Source: Robertmurraya_A mangrovi (GTDB lineage: Bacteria; Bacillota; Bacilli; Bacillales; Cytobacillaceae). From it: 64,000 bases of DNA. Below the pieces are notes generated by a model. The model was not told the origin of the DNA, made no database searches, and was given only the letters and a program-made list of their open reading frames with translations. A program made the position numbers and the translations under genes. Shown piece by piece: positions 17,527 through 26,821 of this stretch. The DNA lies in assembly GCF_034427655.1 (NCBI RefSeq), contig NZ_JAXOFX010000012.1, positions 1-64,000 on the forward strand, read 5' to 3'. The first letter of the stretch is position 1. Every line of letters begins with the position of its first letter.

Positions 17527-17704
17527 CTACATGTATTGAGTGATAATCGCAGAAATCAAATACATAGTAGTTTTATTATATAAAACTATATAAAACCCTT
17601 AGAGGTAAATGTGTGATTTGATAACTTACCTTTTCTATTTAACCTTATCGTTATAATAAGGAGAAATTCACTTATTCTCTTTAACAAGGTAAATAATTCA
17701 CCAT
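17527..17704. ncRNA. Hairpin-rich block upstream of the RT gene (possible ncRNA)
   Basis: This gene-free block contains consecutive inverted repeats. They are 17527-17537 with 17559-17570 (11 pairs, one bulge); 17569-17576 with 17580-17587; and an outer stem 17626-17632 with 17686-17692 that encloses two hairpins (17643-17648 with 17656-17661, and 17661-17665 with 17675-17679) in a branched layout. It lies 370-550 bp upstream of the RT start. AT-rich DNA forms such pairs easily, so this is a candidate only. The rest of 17169-17946 shows nothing I can support. Confidence 0.25.
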
Positions 17705-17946
17705 TATTACCCTAAACAATATTTATTGGTGTCACTGCAATAGAGTTGTTTTGGTAGATAGTAGTCTTGTTTTCAACTTCTCTATGAGTAAAATAGGACA
17801 AGGTTGTAATTTTTGTTCAATAACTTTAAGTCCTAACTATGCCCTCATATTTTTCGAATCCGAGTTATCAAATTCCTTGATGATGCCTTAATGGTTCATT
17901 TTAACGCTTCAATACTTAGTGTTTTTATTTTCCAATTCTACAGCTG

Positions 17947-18066
17947 TGCCAGAAAAGAAATACTCAGGTAAGGGATTATAAGCAAACAATTAAGCAATGG
18001 AAAAGAGATTGGGCGAAAGACTACTTACAAAAATTAAAATTTATGTATCAACAAGGGATAGAATAA
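17947..18066 (+). pseudogene. C-terminal fragment of an unknown gene
   Basis: After an upstream in-frame stop, a 39-codon frame without a start gives a coherent helical, basic protein end (VRDYKQTIKQWKRDWAKDY, then LQKLKFMYQQGIE) and stops in the left arm of the following hairpin. It looks like the truncated tail of a gene removed when the defence genes were inserted. Confidence 0.4.
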
Positions 18067-18093
18067 GGGTGGAGAATTTTTTCTCCACCCTTA
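18064..18093. terminator. 13-bp perfect hairpin
   Basis: The stem 18064-18076 with 18081-18093 (arm TAAGGGTGGAGAA) has a TTTT loop and is very stable. It lies at the end of the gene fragment and downstream of the methyltransferase gene on the other strand. There is no long U-run on either side, but it would block or stabilise transcripts from both directions. Confidence 0.55.
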
Positions 18094-18153
18094 TATTAAA
18101 TAGAAACCAGAAAAAATTTCTATTAAAACAGAATATCCTTAAGTTAGTTTTTT

Positions 18154-19569
18154 TTATGCCTGAAACTCTTCTACAATGTGGTTTAATCCTATACCTATTC
18201 TTTTGACTATACCAGTGACTAATGCATTACCCATAAAGAACATTCTCATACGGTCAGATACTTCTAAGATTTCTTTAGTTTCTTCATTCTGCTTATATTT
18301 CGTCCAATCTAAAGGGAAATCTTGTAAGATTTCAGCTTCATTTGGTGTTAAAAGGCGATATTCTCCATTTTCGAATAGCAGATGAGTAGAACGGTTTACA
18401 GAACCTTCACTTGTAAGCATGGTACGTGCCGGTAAGCTAAAACTATCATAAGGTGACATTGCACCTTCAGAATAAAAGTATTCACTTCCGTCTGGTCTAG
18501 TTCTTGGAATTCTTTTTGCATCTCGAAGTTGCTGGAATTTTAAAATTTTATCTTTATCTTTGATAATATAACGTTCTATATATTTTTTATATTCACTATG
18601 TCCAAGATTAATATCTTCAAATTTTGCTATAAATTCATCTTTAGCTTTTCCAACAACTTCACCCAAAGTCATTGGCTCTTCTATTTCTGGAGTAGTGTCA
18701 ATAGTAAAATACTTACCATGCCGCATGATACCGGTATTCCAAATTGTCCCTGTGAAATTATCTGAAATATTTAATATATAGTCATCATAATCAACATCGT
18801 TTCCTAACCAATGACTAGCTCTTCGAACTTTGTTACCATCGACTTTTGGTTCAGAATGAATAGGAAATTGTCGTGCAAATAAACCGTTACTAAAGATGTA
18901 ATCATCATATTGATGTGGGTTTTCTACAAAATCATCTAATGAGCCTTGATTTGAGTTATCATCATTATAAAATTCATCTAAATGTTTAGCCCAGTTAGTA
19001 TCGTTTTTATATACAAAAAAGAAAACCCGACGTCTTCGTTGTGACCGTCCATAATCTGCAGCATTAATTACTCGCCATTCAACAGAGTATCCCATCTTGT
19101 TGAAAGCACCTAACATAACAGCAAAGTCTCTTCCTCTTTGTTTAGAAGGTGACTTTAACAATCGGTCAACATTTTCTAATATTAAATATTTAGGCTGGAT
19201 AATCTTTGTAGCTCTAATGATTTCCCAAAATAGAACACCTTTTTTCCCTTGTATCCCTTGCTCATCTTTCAATGAACGTGCTACAGAATAGTCTTGGCAT
19301 GGAAATCCACCCACAATCATGTTTACGTTATTTTCACGCATCACTTTAAATTTATCATCTGATACAGTCATAATATCATCTGGTAAGTGGTTTACCTGAG
19401 GAAATCTATAAACTCCTACTTCGTATGCATCCTGTGCTTTACGGCTTGGTTCAAATTGGTTGGAGTAAGTTGTTTTGAATACTTCCTTACCAATTGAATT
19501 ATTAGCATCATTTAACCCGACGATAAATCCGCCTACACCATCAAACATAGAAAAGATATTTAAAATCAT
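18154..19569 (-). CDS. C5-cytosine DNA methyltransferase (GATC-type RM system)
   Basis: A protein of 471 residues with the ordered motifs of C5-cytosine methyltransferases: motif I FDGVGGF (9-15), motif IV GGFPCQDYSVA with catalytic C91, motif VI ENV (132-134), motif VIII QRRRR (177-181), and a C-terminal motif IX/X region (RLLTPNEAEILQDFPLDW, FMGNALVTGIV). It transfers a methyl group from SAM to cytosine. With a Sau3AI-like endonuclease next door, the expected site is GATC. The controller gene ends 2 bp upstream on the same strand, and the endonuclease is divergent. Confidence 0.93.
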   Translation of the reverse strand: MILNIFSMFDGVGGFIVGLNDANNSIGKEVFKTTYSNQFEPSRKAQDAYEVGVYRFPQVNHLPDDIMTVSDDKFKVMRENNVNMIVGGFPCQDYSVARSLKDEQGIQGKKGVLFWEIIRATKIIQPKYLILENVDRLLKSPSKQRGRDFAVMLGAFNKMGYSVEWRVINAADYGRSQRRRRVFFFVYKNDTNWAKHLDEFYNDDNSNQGSLDDFVENPHQYDDYIFSNGLFARQFPIHSEPKVDGNKVRRASHWLGNDVDYDDYILNISDNFTGTIWNTGIMRHGKYFTIDTTPEIEEPMTLGEVVGKAKDEFIAKFEDINLGHSEYKKYIERYIIKDKDKILKFQQLRDAKRIPRTRPDGSEYFYSEGAMSPYDSFSLPARTMLTSEGSVNRSTHLLFENGEYRLLTPNEAEILQDFPLDWTKYKQNEETKEILEVSDRMRMFFMGNALVTGIVKRIGIGLNHIVEEFQA

Positions 19570-19571
19570 TG

Positions 19572-19778
19572 TTACACCTTTACTTTCTTAATAATTTGAT
19601 TGAAATCTTCTATATCCAAGGAATTCATAATTGTTTCTAAATGTTTTAAATTTACCGAAGTCCTAACACCTCTTACCATTTCAGATACTGTAGTAGGGCG
19701 TAGTCCTGATAATTCACATAAATCCTTTTGATTCATTCCTCTATCTCTTAGGATTTCATCAATCCGAAGCTGAATCAT
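19572..19778 (-). CDS. Xre-type HTH controller of the RM system
   Basis: A protein of 68 residues, almost wholly one lambda-repressor-like HTH (IDEILRDRGMNQKDLCELSG, then RPTTVSEMVRG). Its place directly before the methyltransferase (2-bp gap) and divergent from the endonuclease is that of C proteins, which delay endonuclease expression until methylation is established. It should bind in the 127-bp gap 19779-19905. Confidence 0.85.
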   Translation of the reverse strand: MIQLRIDEILRDRGMNQKDLCELSGLRPTTVSEMVRGVRTSVNLKHLETIMNSLDIEDFNQIIKKVKV

Positions 19779-19905
19779 TATAACACCTCAATTATGGGAT
19801 TTCGATATTCACTAACTGATTATAGACTAGTATTTATCTAATGCCAAGTCATTGATATACTATAAATGAAAAATGATGTTCGTTATATTTGAGGAGTGAA
19901 TCTAT

Positions 19906-21540
19906 TTGAGTAGTGTCTATAACACTAAGGAAAAAGTACATAAAAGGGCATTAGAAGCGGTTGGAAAGACGCTTGGAGAAATCGATGTAAAGAGCATAAT
20001 GAATGTAAAAAATAAATCTTATCCAGGCAATGTAATAGAGCAAGTTTGGTTTGACCATCCTGCAGATAATTATGCCGAACCAGATTTTCCAGAAGCTGGC
20101 GTAGAATTAAAAGTTACCCCCATAGATAAACAAACAAAAAATAATAAAAATAAAAAAGTCACAAAATTTATTGCTGGGGAGAGACTTGTTTTAAATAAAA
20201 TTAATTACCAAAATGAATATGGTAAATCATTTGAACAAAGCTCATTGTGGCATAAGAATAAACTAATTGAATTAATTCAATATTATAGACGCGATGTCTC
20301 GCATAAGAAAAAAATTTCTAGCGGAGAAATGATTGAAGATAAGACAAAATTTCGGATATTATATGCGAATCTACTTTCAATGACAGAGTTAAAAGATTTT
20401 GGCTTGCCTAAAGATACAGTAATTGAAATACCTGAGAAAGATTTAGAAATCATCAAGCAAGACTGGAAAAAAATATCTGAATTTATAAACTCTGGTAAAG
20501 CTGAACAATTATCAGAAGGGCTTACAAATTATCTTGGAGCATGTACAAAATCTACAACTGGTAGTGATTTTACAAAACAGAAGTTTACAGATGTTCCTGC
20601 AAAACCCAGAGCATATTCATTTAAATCAAAATTCATTAATGAACTCATAAATAATCATATTATCGGACAAGACCATACCGAAGCAATTAATAGTATTGTG
20701 AAAGATGTTAATGAGCTAAAAAAGAAAACTCTTGAGGAGATTATTGTCTCCCGCTTTACTCCCTATTACGGTATGAAACAAAGTGAATTATCTTATAAAC
20801 TTGGTATAGAAGCTGGTAAAAGGCAGGCACAAAAAAATATCAATAACATGATAATCCGTGGAATTCTTAATTTGCCAACCACTACAGATGACGTCATATC
20901 AGAAGAAATTGAAAAAGCAGAAATTAGTTTAAAAACGGTTACTTTAAAGATGGGGCAACCAAAAGAACATTTTAAATTTATGGGGATTCCTTCATTTCTT
21001 GAGCTAGTTAATGAATCTTGGGATGAATCCAGAGTTTATGATTTCTTAGATAGAAAAAAATTTCTACTATTAGTCTTTAATGATTTAAATATACAAAACG
21101 AAACAAACCCTGAGAAAATAATTTTTATCGGCGCCAAATTTTGGAATATGCCAATTCGTGATATAGATGGGCCAGTACAGAGAGTTTGGAAAACGGAAAT
21201 AGAAAAACTAAAAAACGGTGTTGAACTCACTTATACTAAAAATGAAAGTAATGAAATCAGAATAAATAATAATTTCATAAAACCATCCCTTGAAGATATT
21301 TTACATCTTCGCCCTGATGCCCAAGTTGCTCAATACAGACCAGAATACTATAAAGAAGTTGTAGTTAAGGGTATTCATAAAAAGAAATTAATGAATAATT
21401 CTAGGAAACTACCTCACTCAGCAAAATGGATAAATCGACCAAAGAGTGAAAAAGAAAAATTTACAGATGATTATATGACAAAACAAGCTTGGTGGTTAAG
21501 TAAAGAATATATATATAAACATATTAAAGATTTGTTGTAA
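19906..21540 (+). CDS. Sau3AI/MutH-family type II restriction endonuclease
   Basis: The TTG start follows GAGGAG by 8 nt; 544 residues. The N-terminal domain has the MutH/Sau3AI metal site: E45 (GNVIEQ), D60 (EPDFPE), then E67 and K69 (GVELKV), a D-x6-E-x-K pattern, and a later ERLVL element. The C-terminal half (HFKFMGIPSFLELV, KKFLLLVFND) resembles the second, non-catalytic MutH-like domain of Sau3AI, used in DNA looping. Expected activity is cleavage of unmethylated GATC. It is divergent from the controller and methyltransferase and followed by a terminator. Confidence 0.9.
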   Translation: MSSVYNTKEKVHKRALEAVGKTLGEIDVKSIMNVKNKSYPGNVIEQVWFDHPADNYAEPDFPEAGVELKVTPIDKQTKNNKNKKVTKFIAGERLVLNKINYQNEYGKSFEQSSLWHKNKLIELIQYYRRDVSHKKKISSGEMIEDKTKFRILYANLLSMTELKDFGLPKDTVIEIPEKDLEIIKQDWKKISEFINSGKAEQLSEGLTNYLGACTKSTTGSDFTKQKFTDVPAKPRAYSFKSKFINELINNHIIGQDHTEAINSIVKDVNELKKKTLEEIIVSRFTPYYGMKQSELSYKLGIEAGKRQAQKNINNMIIRGILNLPTTTDDVISEEIEKAEISLKTVTLKMGQPKEHFKFMGIPSFLELVNESWDESRVYDFLDRKKFLLLVFNDLNIQNETNPEKIIFIGAKFWNMPIRDIDGPVQRVWKTEIEKLKNGVELTYTKNESNEIRINNNFIKPSLEDILHLRPDAQVAQYRPEYYKEVVVKGIHKKKLMNNSRKLPHSAKWINRPKSEKEKFTDDYMTKQAWWLSKEYIYKHIKDLL

Positions 21541-21572
21541 AATAATGGTTTAGTAGAGTAGGGCACTAATTT

Positions 21573-21609
21573 CAAGAAGATATCTTTCATGGCTATCTTC
21601 TTGGCTTTT
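21573..21609 (+). terminator. Terminator of the endonuclease gene
   Basis: A perfect 10-bp stem (21573-21582 with 21594-21603, arm CAAGAAGATA) is followed by GCTTTTCT, 33 bases after the endonuclease stop. Confidence 0.7.
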
Positions 21610-21761
21610 CTGCTCCCCTCATCAAATTAAGTATGTGGGAGTTTCCCTTCATTACGCTTTTCGACTTTTCTCTTTCATTGTGCTTACACACTTGCTTAAC
21701 TTGCTAGTAAAAAGTAGCCCTATATTGAAGATTACCTATATATATAGAATTTAAATTTCTA

Positions 21762-21818
21762 ACTCTTTAACACTCTAAATCATTTTACTATATAATAAAC
21801 CAAACAATTTTTGCTGTT
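21762..21818 (-). repeat. Partial copy of the zinc-ribbon gene's 3' end
   Basis: About 55 bases here match 24045-24101, the last codons and 3' flank of the zinc-ribbon/nuclease gene (shared core ACACTCTAAATCATTTTA, then AACAAACC- and AACAATT-like blocks) at roughly 85% identity. The two copies are direct repeats bracketing the GHKL ATPase gene, as expected if that gene was inserted by duplication or if an ancestral second zinc-ribbon gene was replaced. The rest of the gap 21610-21965 has no gene I can support. Confidence 0.65.
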
Positions 21819-21965
21819 TCACCGACAAAAAGCTTGCAGAGTTATTTTAAATATTTTGTTCTTCCCCTACCCAGTAAGGTAGTACTAAAAAATATTTCAA
21901 TTTATTTTAGAAATGGTTATATCAATAATAAAAACCACCATTCAAAATGACTGGTGGTAAGATTA

Positions 21966-23708
21966 TTAACTATGAACCTCAACAGAAGATCTTGGCCTAA
22001 ATTCAAGATTTAATTTTTCTTTCAAGTAGTGTTTTAAAACATACACCTCAATTTTATGTGGGTATGTTGGATCATCTAAGAAATACTTTGTATGGTTACC
22101 AGGGGTTGCTGGAGCTGTAATGATCATTTTTCTTTTATCTTTATTTATATCTTCTATAATATCTCCATGCTTTATATCTGTATCCCAACATATAATGCTG
22201 TGCAGATTAACAAATGAATGATTGAAATTATTTTGCAAGTATTGTTTGAATTCCACATAGTAAAGTTTTGATTGATAAATTGGTGTCGTATGGTCACCTT
22301 TTACAATAACATCGATTCCTGAATGGGTGTCATAATCTAGTATTTGAAAAGGGAATATGTCTGGCTTAATAGTTGTAAGTTGAATGGTTAAGGCAAAAAC
22401 TCCACTTTCTCTTGTAGGCTCAACAAGTGTTAGTCCTTCATATTTGGCAATATTGGATTTGTTAATCTTATTCTTTCTCCACTCGAAATCCTTTTTCTCT
22501 TTTTCCGTTGTCCGATAACCATCTGCTTCTTCTTCAAGCCATTCAAGTTGTCTCCAATCATCGCCTTCAACAATTTTTGAATAGATTTCTTTATAAACAA
22601 CATCTTTAATATCATCTATTATTTCTTGAGGTGTATTATCTACTGAACCCCTGTTTGCAGTAAGCCTAAGATCTTGACAATTTATGAATGCATGAAATTT
22701 TGTGTATTCTGACCCCTTATATGTAATCCATTCATTTTTCCTTTGAATAGGTATGTAATCTTTACATAACCATATTCCATATCTTTCTTGAACTGTATAT
22801 GCACCAGTAGGGGCTTGATAACCTTTCCTTCTTAGCATATTGTTATAACTTTGTTTTACCTTATTTCCTTCAATATAGAAAACAGCTTCATACTTTATCT
22901 CCGGGGAATTTTTCAATTGCCCAGTTTTAACAATTTTCTTACAGTAATATTCTGGTGCCTTCACTAAATATTCATCGAATAATTTGCTTACATCGTGGTT
23001 TTCCGCTGGGAACACATGCCCAAAAGATAATTCTTCATAATTAGATCTGTTAAGACCTTTTAAAAATAATTTGGTATCTTTTAATTCTTCCTTTTCAAAA
23101 TGTAGCTCAACTGAACCGAATTTTGTAAACCAATAAATATAATCTTTAAGTATTTCATGTGTAAATTTATCGCGTCGATTGTTATTGTATCCTTTAATGA
23201 TAATCTCTGTTCCATAATCACTTACATCGTGGATTTCTTTTGTCACTTGGACAATTGGAATTTGTCTATTATGTAAAGTTCTAAATGGCTCATTCACTTT
23301 AGCTGTATGCTTTTCTCTTCCTTTTTGTGTAATGACTTCAATGCTTCTACTGTTTAAATAAACTTTAGTTCCATGTCCTTTTTCTCCAATGGTTTCATCA
23401 TCTCCTCTTCTTAAGGAGTTCCCTAAATCAAAAAAAGACTGTAATCCTACTTTATCCATTCCTTTTCCGTTATCTTTTATTCTAATTTCTAAGATACTCT
23501 CTCCGTATTCTCTAACAACATCAAAGGTAATCCAAATCTTATTAGCTCTTGCATCAAAAGCGTTACTAATTGCCTCTCTGACTAATTCAAGTGGGTTAGA
23601 AAAGTCATTTGCGATTTCAATAAATTCCTGAGTTTCATCTACCTTTGGTCTTATTGTAAATTCATTTGATTCACTAGTATCATTCAAAGTATCATTCAAT
23701 AGGTTCAT
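21966..23708 (-). CDS. GHKL (MutL/MORC/Hsp90-like) ATPase, probable defence protein
   Basis: A protein of 580 residues. The ATP-binding Bergerat fold occupies about residues 20-230: N-box LVREAISNAFDA (E45, N49, D52), G1 box IKDNGKGMD (79-85) and G2 box GEKGHGTKV (108-115). The C-terminal part (PDIFPFQILDYDTHSGIDV, KLYYVEFKQYL, IICWDTD) has a look reminiscent of PD-(D/E)xK nucleases (D...VEFK), so a fused nuclease domain is possible. MutL/MORC-like ATPases are known to accompany bacterial restriction systems. This one stands next to a MutH-fold restriction enzyme, though on the other strand. Confidence 0.75.
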   Translation of the reverse strand: MNLLNDTLNDTSESNEFTIRPKVDETQEFIEIANDFSNPLELVREAISNAFDARANKIWITFDVVREYGESILEIRIKDNGKGMDKVGLQSFFDLGNSLRRGDDETIGEKGHGTKVYLNSRSIEVITQKGREKHTAKVNEPFRTLHNRQIPIVQVTKEIHDVSDYGTEIIIKGYNNNRRDKFTHEILKDYIYWFTKFGSVELHFEKEELKDTKLFLKGLNRSNYEELSFGHVFPAENHDVSKLFDEYLVKAPEYYCKKIVKTGQLKNSPEIKYEAVFYIEGNKVKQSYNNMLRRKGYQAPTGAYTVQERYGIWLCKDYIPIQRKNEWITYKGSEYTKFHAFINCQDLRLTANRGSVDNTPQEIIDDIKDVVYKEIYSKIVEGDDWRQLEWLEEEADGYRTTEKEKKDFEWRKNKINKSNIAKYEGLTLVEPTRESGVFALTIQLTTIKPDIFPFQILDYDTHSGIDVIVKGDHTTPIYQSKLYYVEFKQYLQNNFNHSFVNLHSIICWDTDIKHGDIIEDINKDKRKMIITAPATPGNHTKYFLDDPTYPHKIEVYVLKHYLKEKLNLEFRPRSSVEVHS

Positions 23709-23885
23709 TAAAAATCCCCCTTTATATCTTTTCTATTATACTATTACCATAATAACCCAATAGAATATTTGAGTCATTAAATATATAGGAAATAAACACC
23801 TGATTTATAACAACTTTTTCGAGGTGTCATGATTAAGAAGTTGAAATGTTGTGTTTATTAGCACATTGCGTTCATTAGGAATAAT

Positions 23886-23937
23886 GGGGACAGGTCCCTC
23901 GATCCACCATTTTGTGGTAGTCGATTACCTCTTCCCC
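23886..23937. repeat. Dispersed GGGGACAGGT palindrome
   Basis: GGGGACAGGT opens and ACCTCTTCCCC closes an imperfect palindrome in the 348-bp gap between the GHKL and zinc-ribbon genes. The best relatives are at 29786 and 37127. Confidence 0.55.
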
Positions 23938-23955
23938 TATAAACATATAAACCAT

Positions 23956-23986
23956 AAAAGGTAACCCTATTTTGAGGTTACCTTTT
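23956..23986. terminator. Bidirectional terminator after the zinc-ribbon gene
   Basis: A perfect 11-bp stem (23956-23966 with 23976-23986, arm AAAAGGTAACC) ends in A's and T's on both sides. It should end transcription of the minus-strand zinc-ribbon gene before the GHKL gene. Confidence 0.75.
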
Positions 23987-24056
23987 GATATAAACATCAA
24001 AAAAACTAACAAACTTCAATAATTAACTCTTTTTCTCTATCTAACTCTATAACACT

Positions 24057-26051
24057 CTAAATCATTTTATTATTATAACAAACCGAACAATTCTTCGTCT
24101 GACTCCTAGAGTGCACATCTTGCTCCCATTCATGACCATTCTCACATTTCCACCAAACCACTTGAGCGGTTCTGGCTTCTACATCAAATGGTGTTAGTTG
24201 ACCATTTTTCTCTGGATGCCAAAATTTAGCTACTTCAGGAAATCGATGACCTAAGGATTTACCGTTCTTTAGTTTGTTCTTTCTTCTAGTTTCAATTCTC
24301 TTTGCTTCAGCACAAATTATACAGCCACTACCGGATACTTTATGATCAATTCGTTGTTGATAGGAATGAGTCTCATCTTGGTCACACTTCCACCATACTT
24401 TTAATCTCTTTTTTGAAGTGACTTCATATGGAGTGACATCCACATTCTTTTTGAAATCCCATATTTTTAATAATTCAGGGTGATTATTCGCTAGAGAGCC
24501 GTTCTCTATTAGATATTTATTAGAAAGTCGCTTACTAATAAAGTTTTTCTTGCATGGGGGACATTTTACTCCATCGATGGCTCGTTCACTAATTTTCTTC
24601 AGCCATTGATGTCCACAATCCTTACACTTCCACCATACTTCCGTACCAGAACCTGCTGAGAAATGTTCTGGCTTTAGCTCACCATTTTTTTTATCATCCC
24701 AATCTTTAGCTAATTCAGGGTGTGTGATTGCAATGCTGTTTTCCTTTTCCAAAAAGGTAAACTGCTCGAGAATTTGCACTCTATCCTTTCTAATATTGAT
24801 GTTGATTGAATGAATAAGTTCCTTCTTTTCATCATTCCCTACCAGAAAATTATCAGAGATGGTAAAAAGTAATTTTTTAATAGCATCTTCAATAGACTCA
24901 TTTTCTCGTCGTCCGTTTCGATTAATGTTCTTTAGAATCTTACCCTTTAGTTTAGGAAGCCCTTTTTCACGTATCCGTATTAATTGGATTCCATTCTCCA
25001 ACAAAATCTCATTTTTAAATTCATCTCTCTCTACTGCTTCCGTGTGAGCATACCAACCGTCGTATTCGATTGCGAGATTCAATTCTGGAATAAACAAGTC
25101 CGCTTCAACCCCAACATTGTTCGTAGATTTAAAATCAAAACGATGTCTGTTTATTACACTTGGAAATACCTTGTTTATGTAATAGAAAATAGCTTGCTCA
25201 GGAAACGATGTAGCTGAATTGCATTTAGGACAATTTACACTCGCTACTAAATGATTGCTTAGTGTTCTTTCGTATTCATGTCCTCTTGAACATTTAAACC
25301 AAACCATTTTAGACGAACGAGGCGTCACATCAAATGGAGTAAGATCTTTATTTTTTTCCGGATGCCAATCTGCTGCTAACACAGGGTAAAGAAAACCAAA
25401 ACTTTGGCAAACTTGACACTTTCCTTTTCCTTGTGCTCTATGCCGAACTTCATGTTTCCATTCATGTCCATTTTTACACTTCCACCAAACTTTATGCCAA
25501 TAGGAGGCAGAGATGTCTTCCGGATTTACTGTATTTTTATCATAATCCCATTCTACTAACACTTCCGGACAGTATTCTTTAAGAGATTTACCCTCTGCAA
25601 AGTTCTCTTTCTTTCTACATTTTTTACATGCTCTCTTAATAACGTCATTGCCACCATTACGATTATTAACACTAGCTTCCCACTCATGTCCTTCTATGCA
25701 CTTCCACCAAACTTTTTTATTGGATTTAGCATGTATCGTTTCAGGCGTTAAACTTCCATTTCTTTCGGTATTCCATTGTTTGGCTAACTCTGGATTATCT
25801 GTGGCTAGACAATTCTCTTCCGTTATTATCTTACCAGAGCAAATCGGACAACCTTTCTCTGGGCTCCTTCGATTTGAAACACTAGATTCATATATATGTT
25901 TTTCATTATTTGCACATATCCACCAAACCTTTACTTTCTGACCAGGAGATACGTCAAAGGATGTTAGATCACCATTTTTCTCATAACACCATTGTTTAGC
26001 TATCTCAGGTTTCAGTATCGCTAAGCTGTTCTCTTTTGGTGTTTTTCTCAT
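24057..26051 (-). CDS. Seven-zinc-ribbon protein with embedded Vsr-like nuclease
   Basis: A protein of 664 residues. Seven copies of a unit of about 60 residues (PELAKxW...KNGxLTPxxV...VWWKC..GHEW....R..GxGCxxC) are arranged four before and three after a nuclease domain at about residues 285-375. The nuclease has VGVEADLFIPELNLAIEYDG, then QLIRIREKGLP, which is the Vsr/DUF559-type PD-(D/E)xK pattern. The repeats match the probable zinc-ribbon domain PF14311 (DUF4379). Each repeat likely binds one zinc and contacts nucleic acid. Such proteins recur in defence islands; the target is unknown. The ribosome site AAGGGG fits the ATG. Confidence 0.85.
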   Translation of the reverse strand: MRKTPKENSLAILKPEIAKQWCYEKNGDLTSFDVSPGQKVKVWWICANNEKHIYESSVSNRRSPEKGCPICSGKIITEENCLATDNPELAKQWNTERNGSLTPETIHAKSNKKVWWKCIEGHEWEASVNNRNGGNDVIKRACKKCRKKENFAEGKSLKEYCPEVLVEWDYDKNTVNPEDISASYWHKVWWKCKNGHEWKHEVRHRAQGKGKCQVCQSFGFLYPVLAADWHPEKNKDLTPFDVTPRSSKMVWFKCSRGHEYERTLSNHLVASVNCPKCNSATSFPEQAIFYYINKVFPSVINRHRFDFKSTNNVGVEADLFIPELNLAIEYDGWYAHTEAVERDEFKNEILLENGIQLIRIREKGLPKLKGKILKNINRNGRRENESIEDAIKKLLFTISDNFLVGNDEKKELIHSININIRKDRVQILEQFTFLEKENSIAITHPELAKDWDDKKNGELKPEHFSAGSGTEVWWKCKDCGHQWLKKISERAIDGVKCPPCKKNFISKRLSNKYLIENGSLANNHPELLKIWDFKKNVDVTPYEVTSKKRLKVWWKCDQDETHSYQQRIDHKVSGSGCIICAEAKRIETRRKNKLKNGKSLGHRFPEVAKFWHPEKNGQLTPFDVEARTAQVVWWKCENGHEWEQDVHSRSQTKNCSVCYNNKMI

Positions 26052-26200
26052 AGCAAATACCCCTTATTCTTCTAATATATTAATTTTACCTTAACATAAT
26101 AGATGAACGGAAAGAGCCTCCAAAAAATGGAGACTCTCATAAAAAAAGATTCCAAATAACCTATTACTGTTTTGCTCTTATTTACTCCATTTATCTAGGG

Positions 26201-26269
26201 CCAGTGGGGACATCATCCACTGGCCCACCACTTTTTGATGGGTTGGGCGTGGCGACTTGCCCCTTGACC
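26201..26269. repeat. Dispersed palindromic element with CCAGTGG/CCACTGG hairpin
   Basis: A 7-bp stem (26201-26207 with 26217-26223) encloses GGGACATCA; GGCGACTTGCCCC follows. It is a diverged member of the dispersed element family, in the 420-bp gap 26052-26471, which otherwise shows nothing. Confidence 0.45.
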
Positions 26270-26471
26270 TTAAGCTTTTTAATATTATTTTTATTGTTTA
26301 AGAGTATCCTAAGTTTAAGATACATTTAAAAAGTACCACTCTAGCTTTGTGGTAATGCGTAGTATATTTATACTGTGCAACAAGAGATTCAGTGAAGTTT
26401 CTTAAACATAAGCCCCCGTTTGTTGAAAAGGAAATTTAGTTTAATAACTCCCATAATAATCCTTCATTCTT

Positions 26472-26783
26472 TTAAAATATGACCCCTAAAATACCAAGTG
26501 TCCTTAAAGTAGTCATTTGACCATTATCATACACGTAGTTCATTTCATATGAAGTAAATATACCATTATCACACATATGAGAAGAACTGAACCTTATCTT
26601 CTTATTGTCTTTAATGCATTCGCCTTCACTATTACAATCTACGATGCCCGACTCTTTCATTGCCCATTTTTCAAATTTCTCATCAGAAGGACCGGTGAAT
26701 ACCATAATAATGACAAGTTTGAAATGTGAACATAAAATACTATTGATTATCAATTTATGTTCAATAAAGGTTAAGAAATGCAT
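26472..26783 (-). CDS. Small exported/membrane protein, DUF4359-like
   Basis: A protein of 103 residues. The hydrophobic N-terminus (about 12-28, IINSILCSHFKLVIIMVF) is followed by TGPSDEKFEKWAMKESGIVDC, two Cys pairs (DCNSEGEC and a later CD), and the end LRTLGILGVIF. The tail and the NPS.E...W.KE-like start recall DUF4359 proteins, short exported proteins of Bacilli. The N-terminal helix is poor and the ATG lacks a clear ribosome site, so the 5' end may be damaged. Confidence 0.4.
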   Translation of the reverse strand: MHFLTFIEHKLIINSILCSHFKLVIIMVFTGPSDEKFEKWAMKESGIVDCNSEGECIKDNKKIRFSSSHMCDNGIFTSYEMNYVYDNGQMTTLRTLGILGVIF

Positions 26784-26821
26784 AACCTATTGTATTAAAA
26801 ACTAAAAATGGGGCGATTTTA

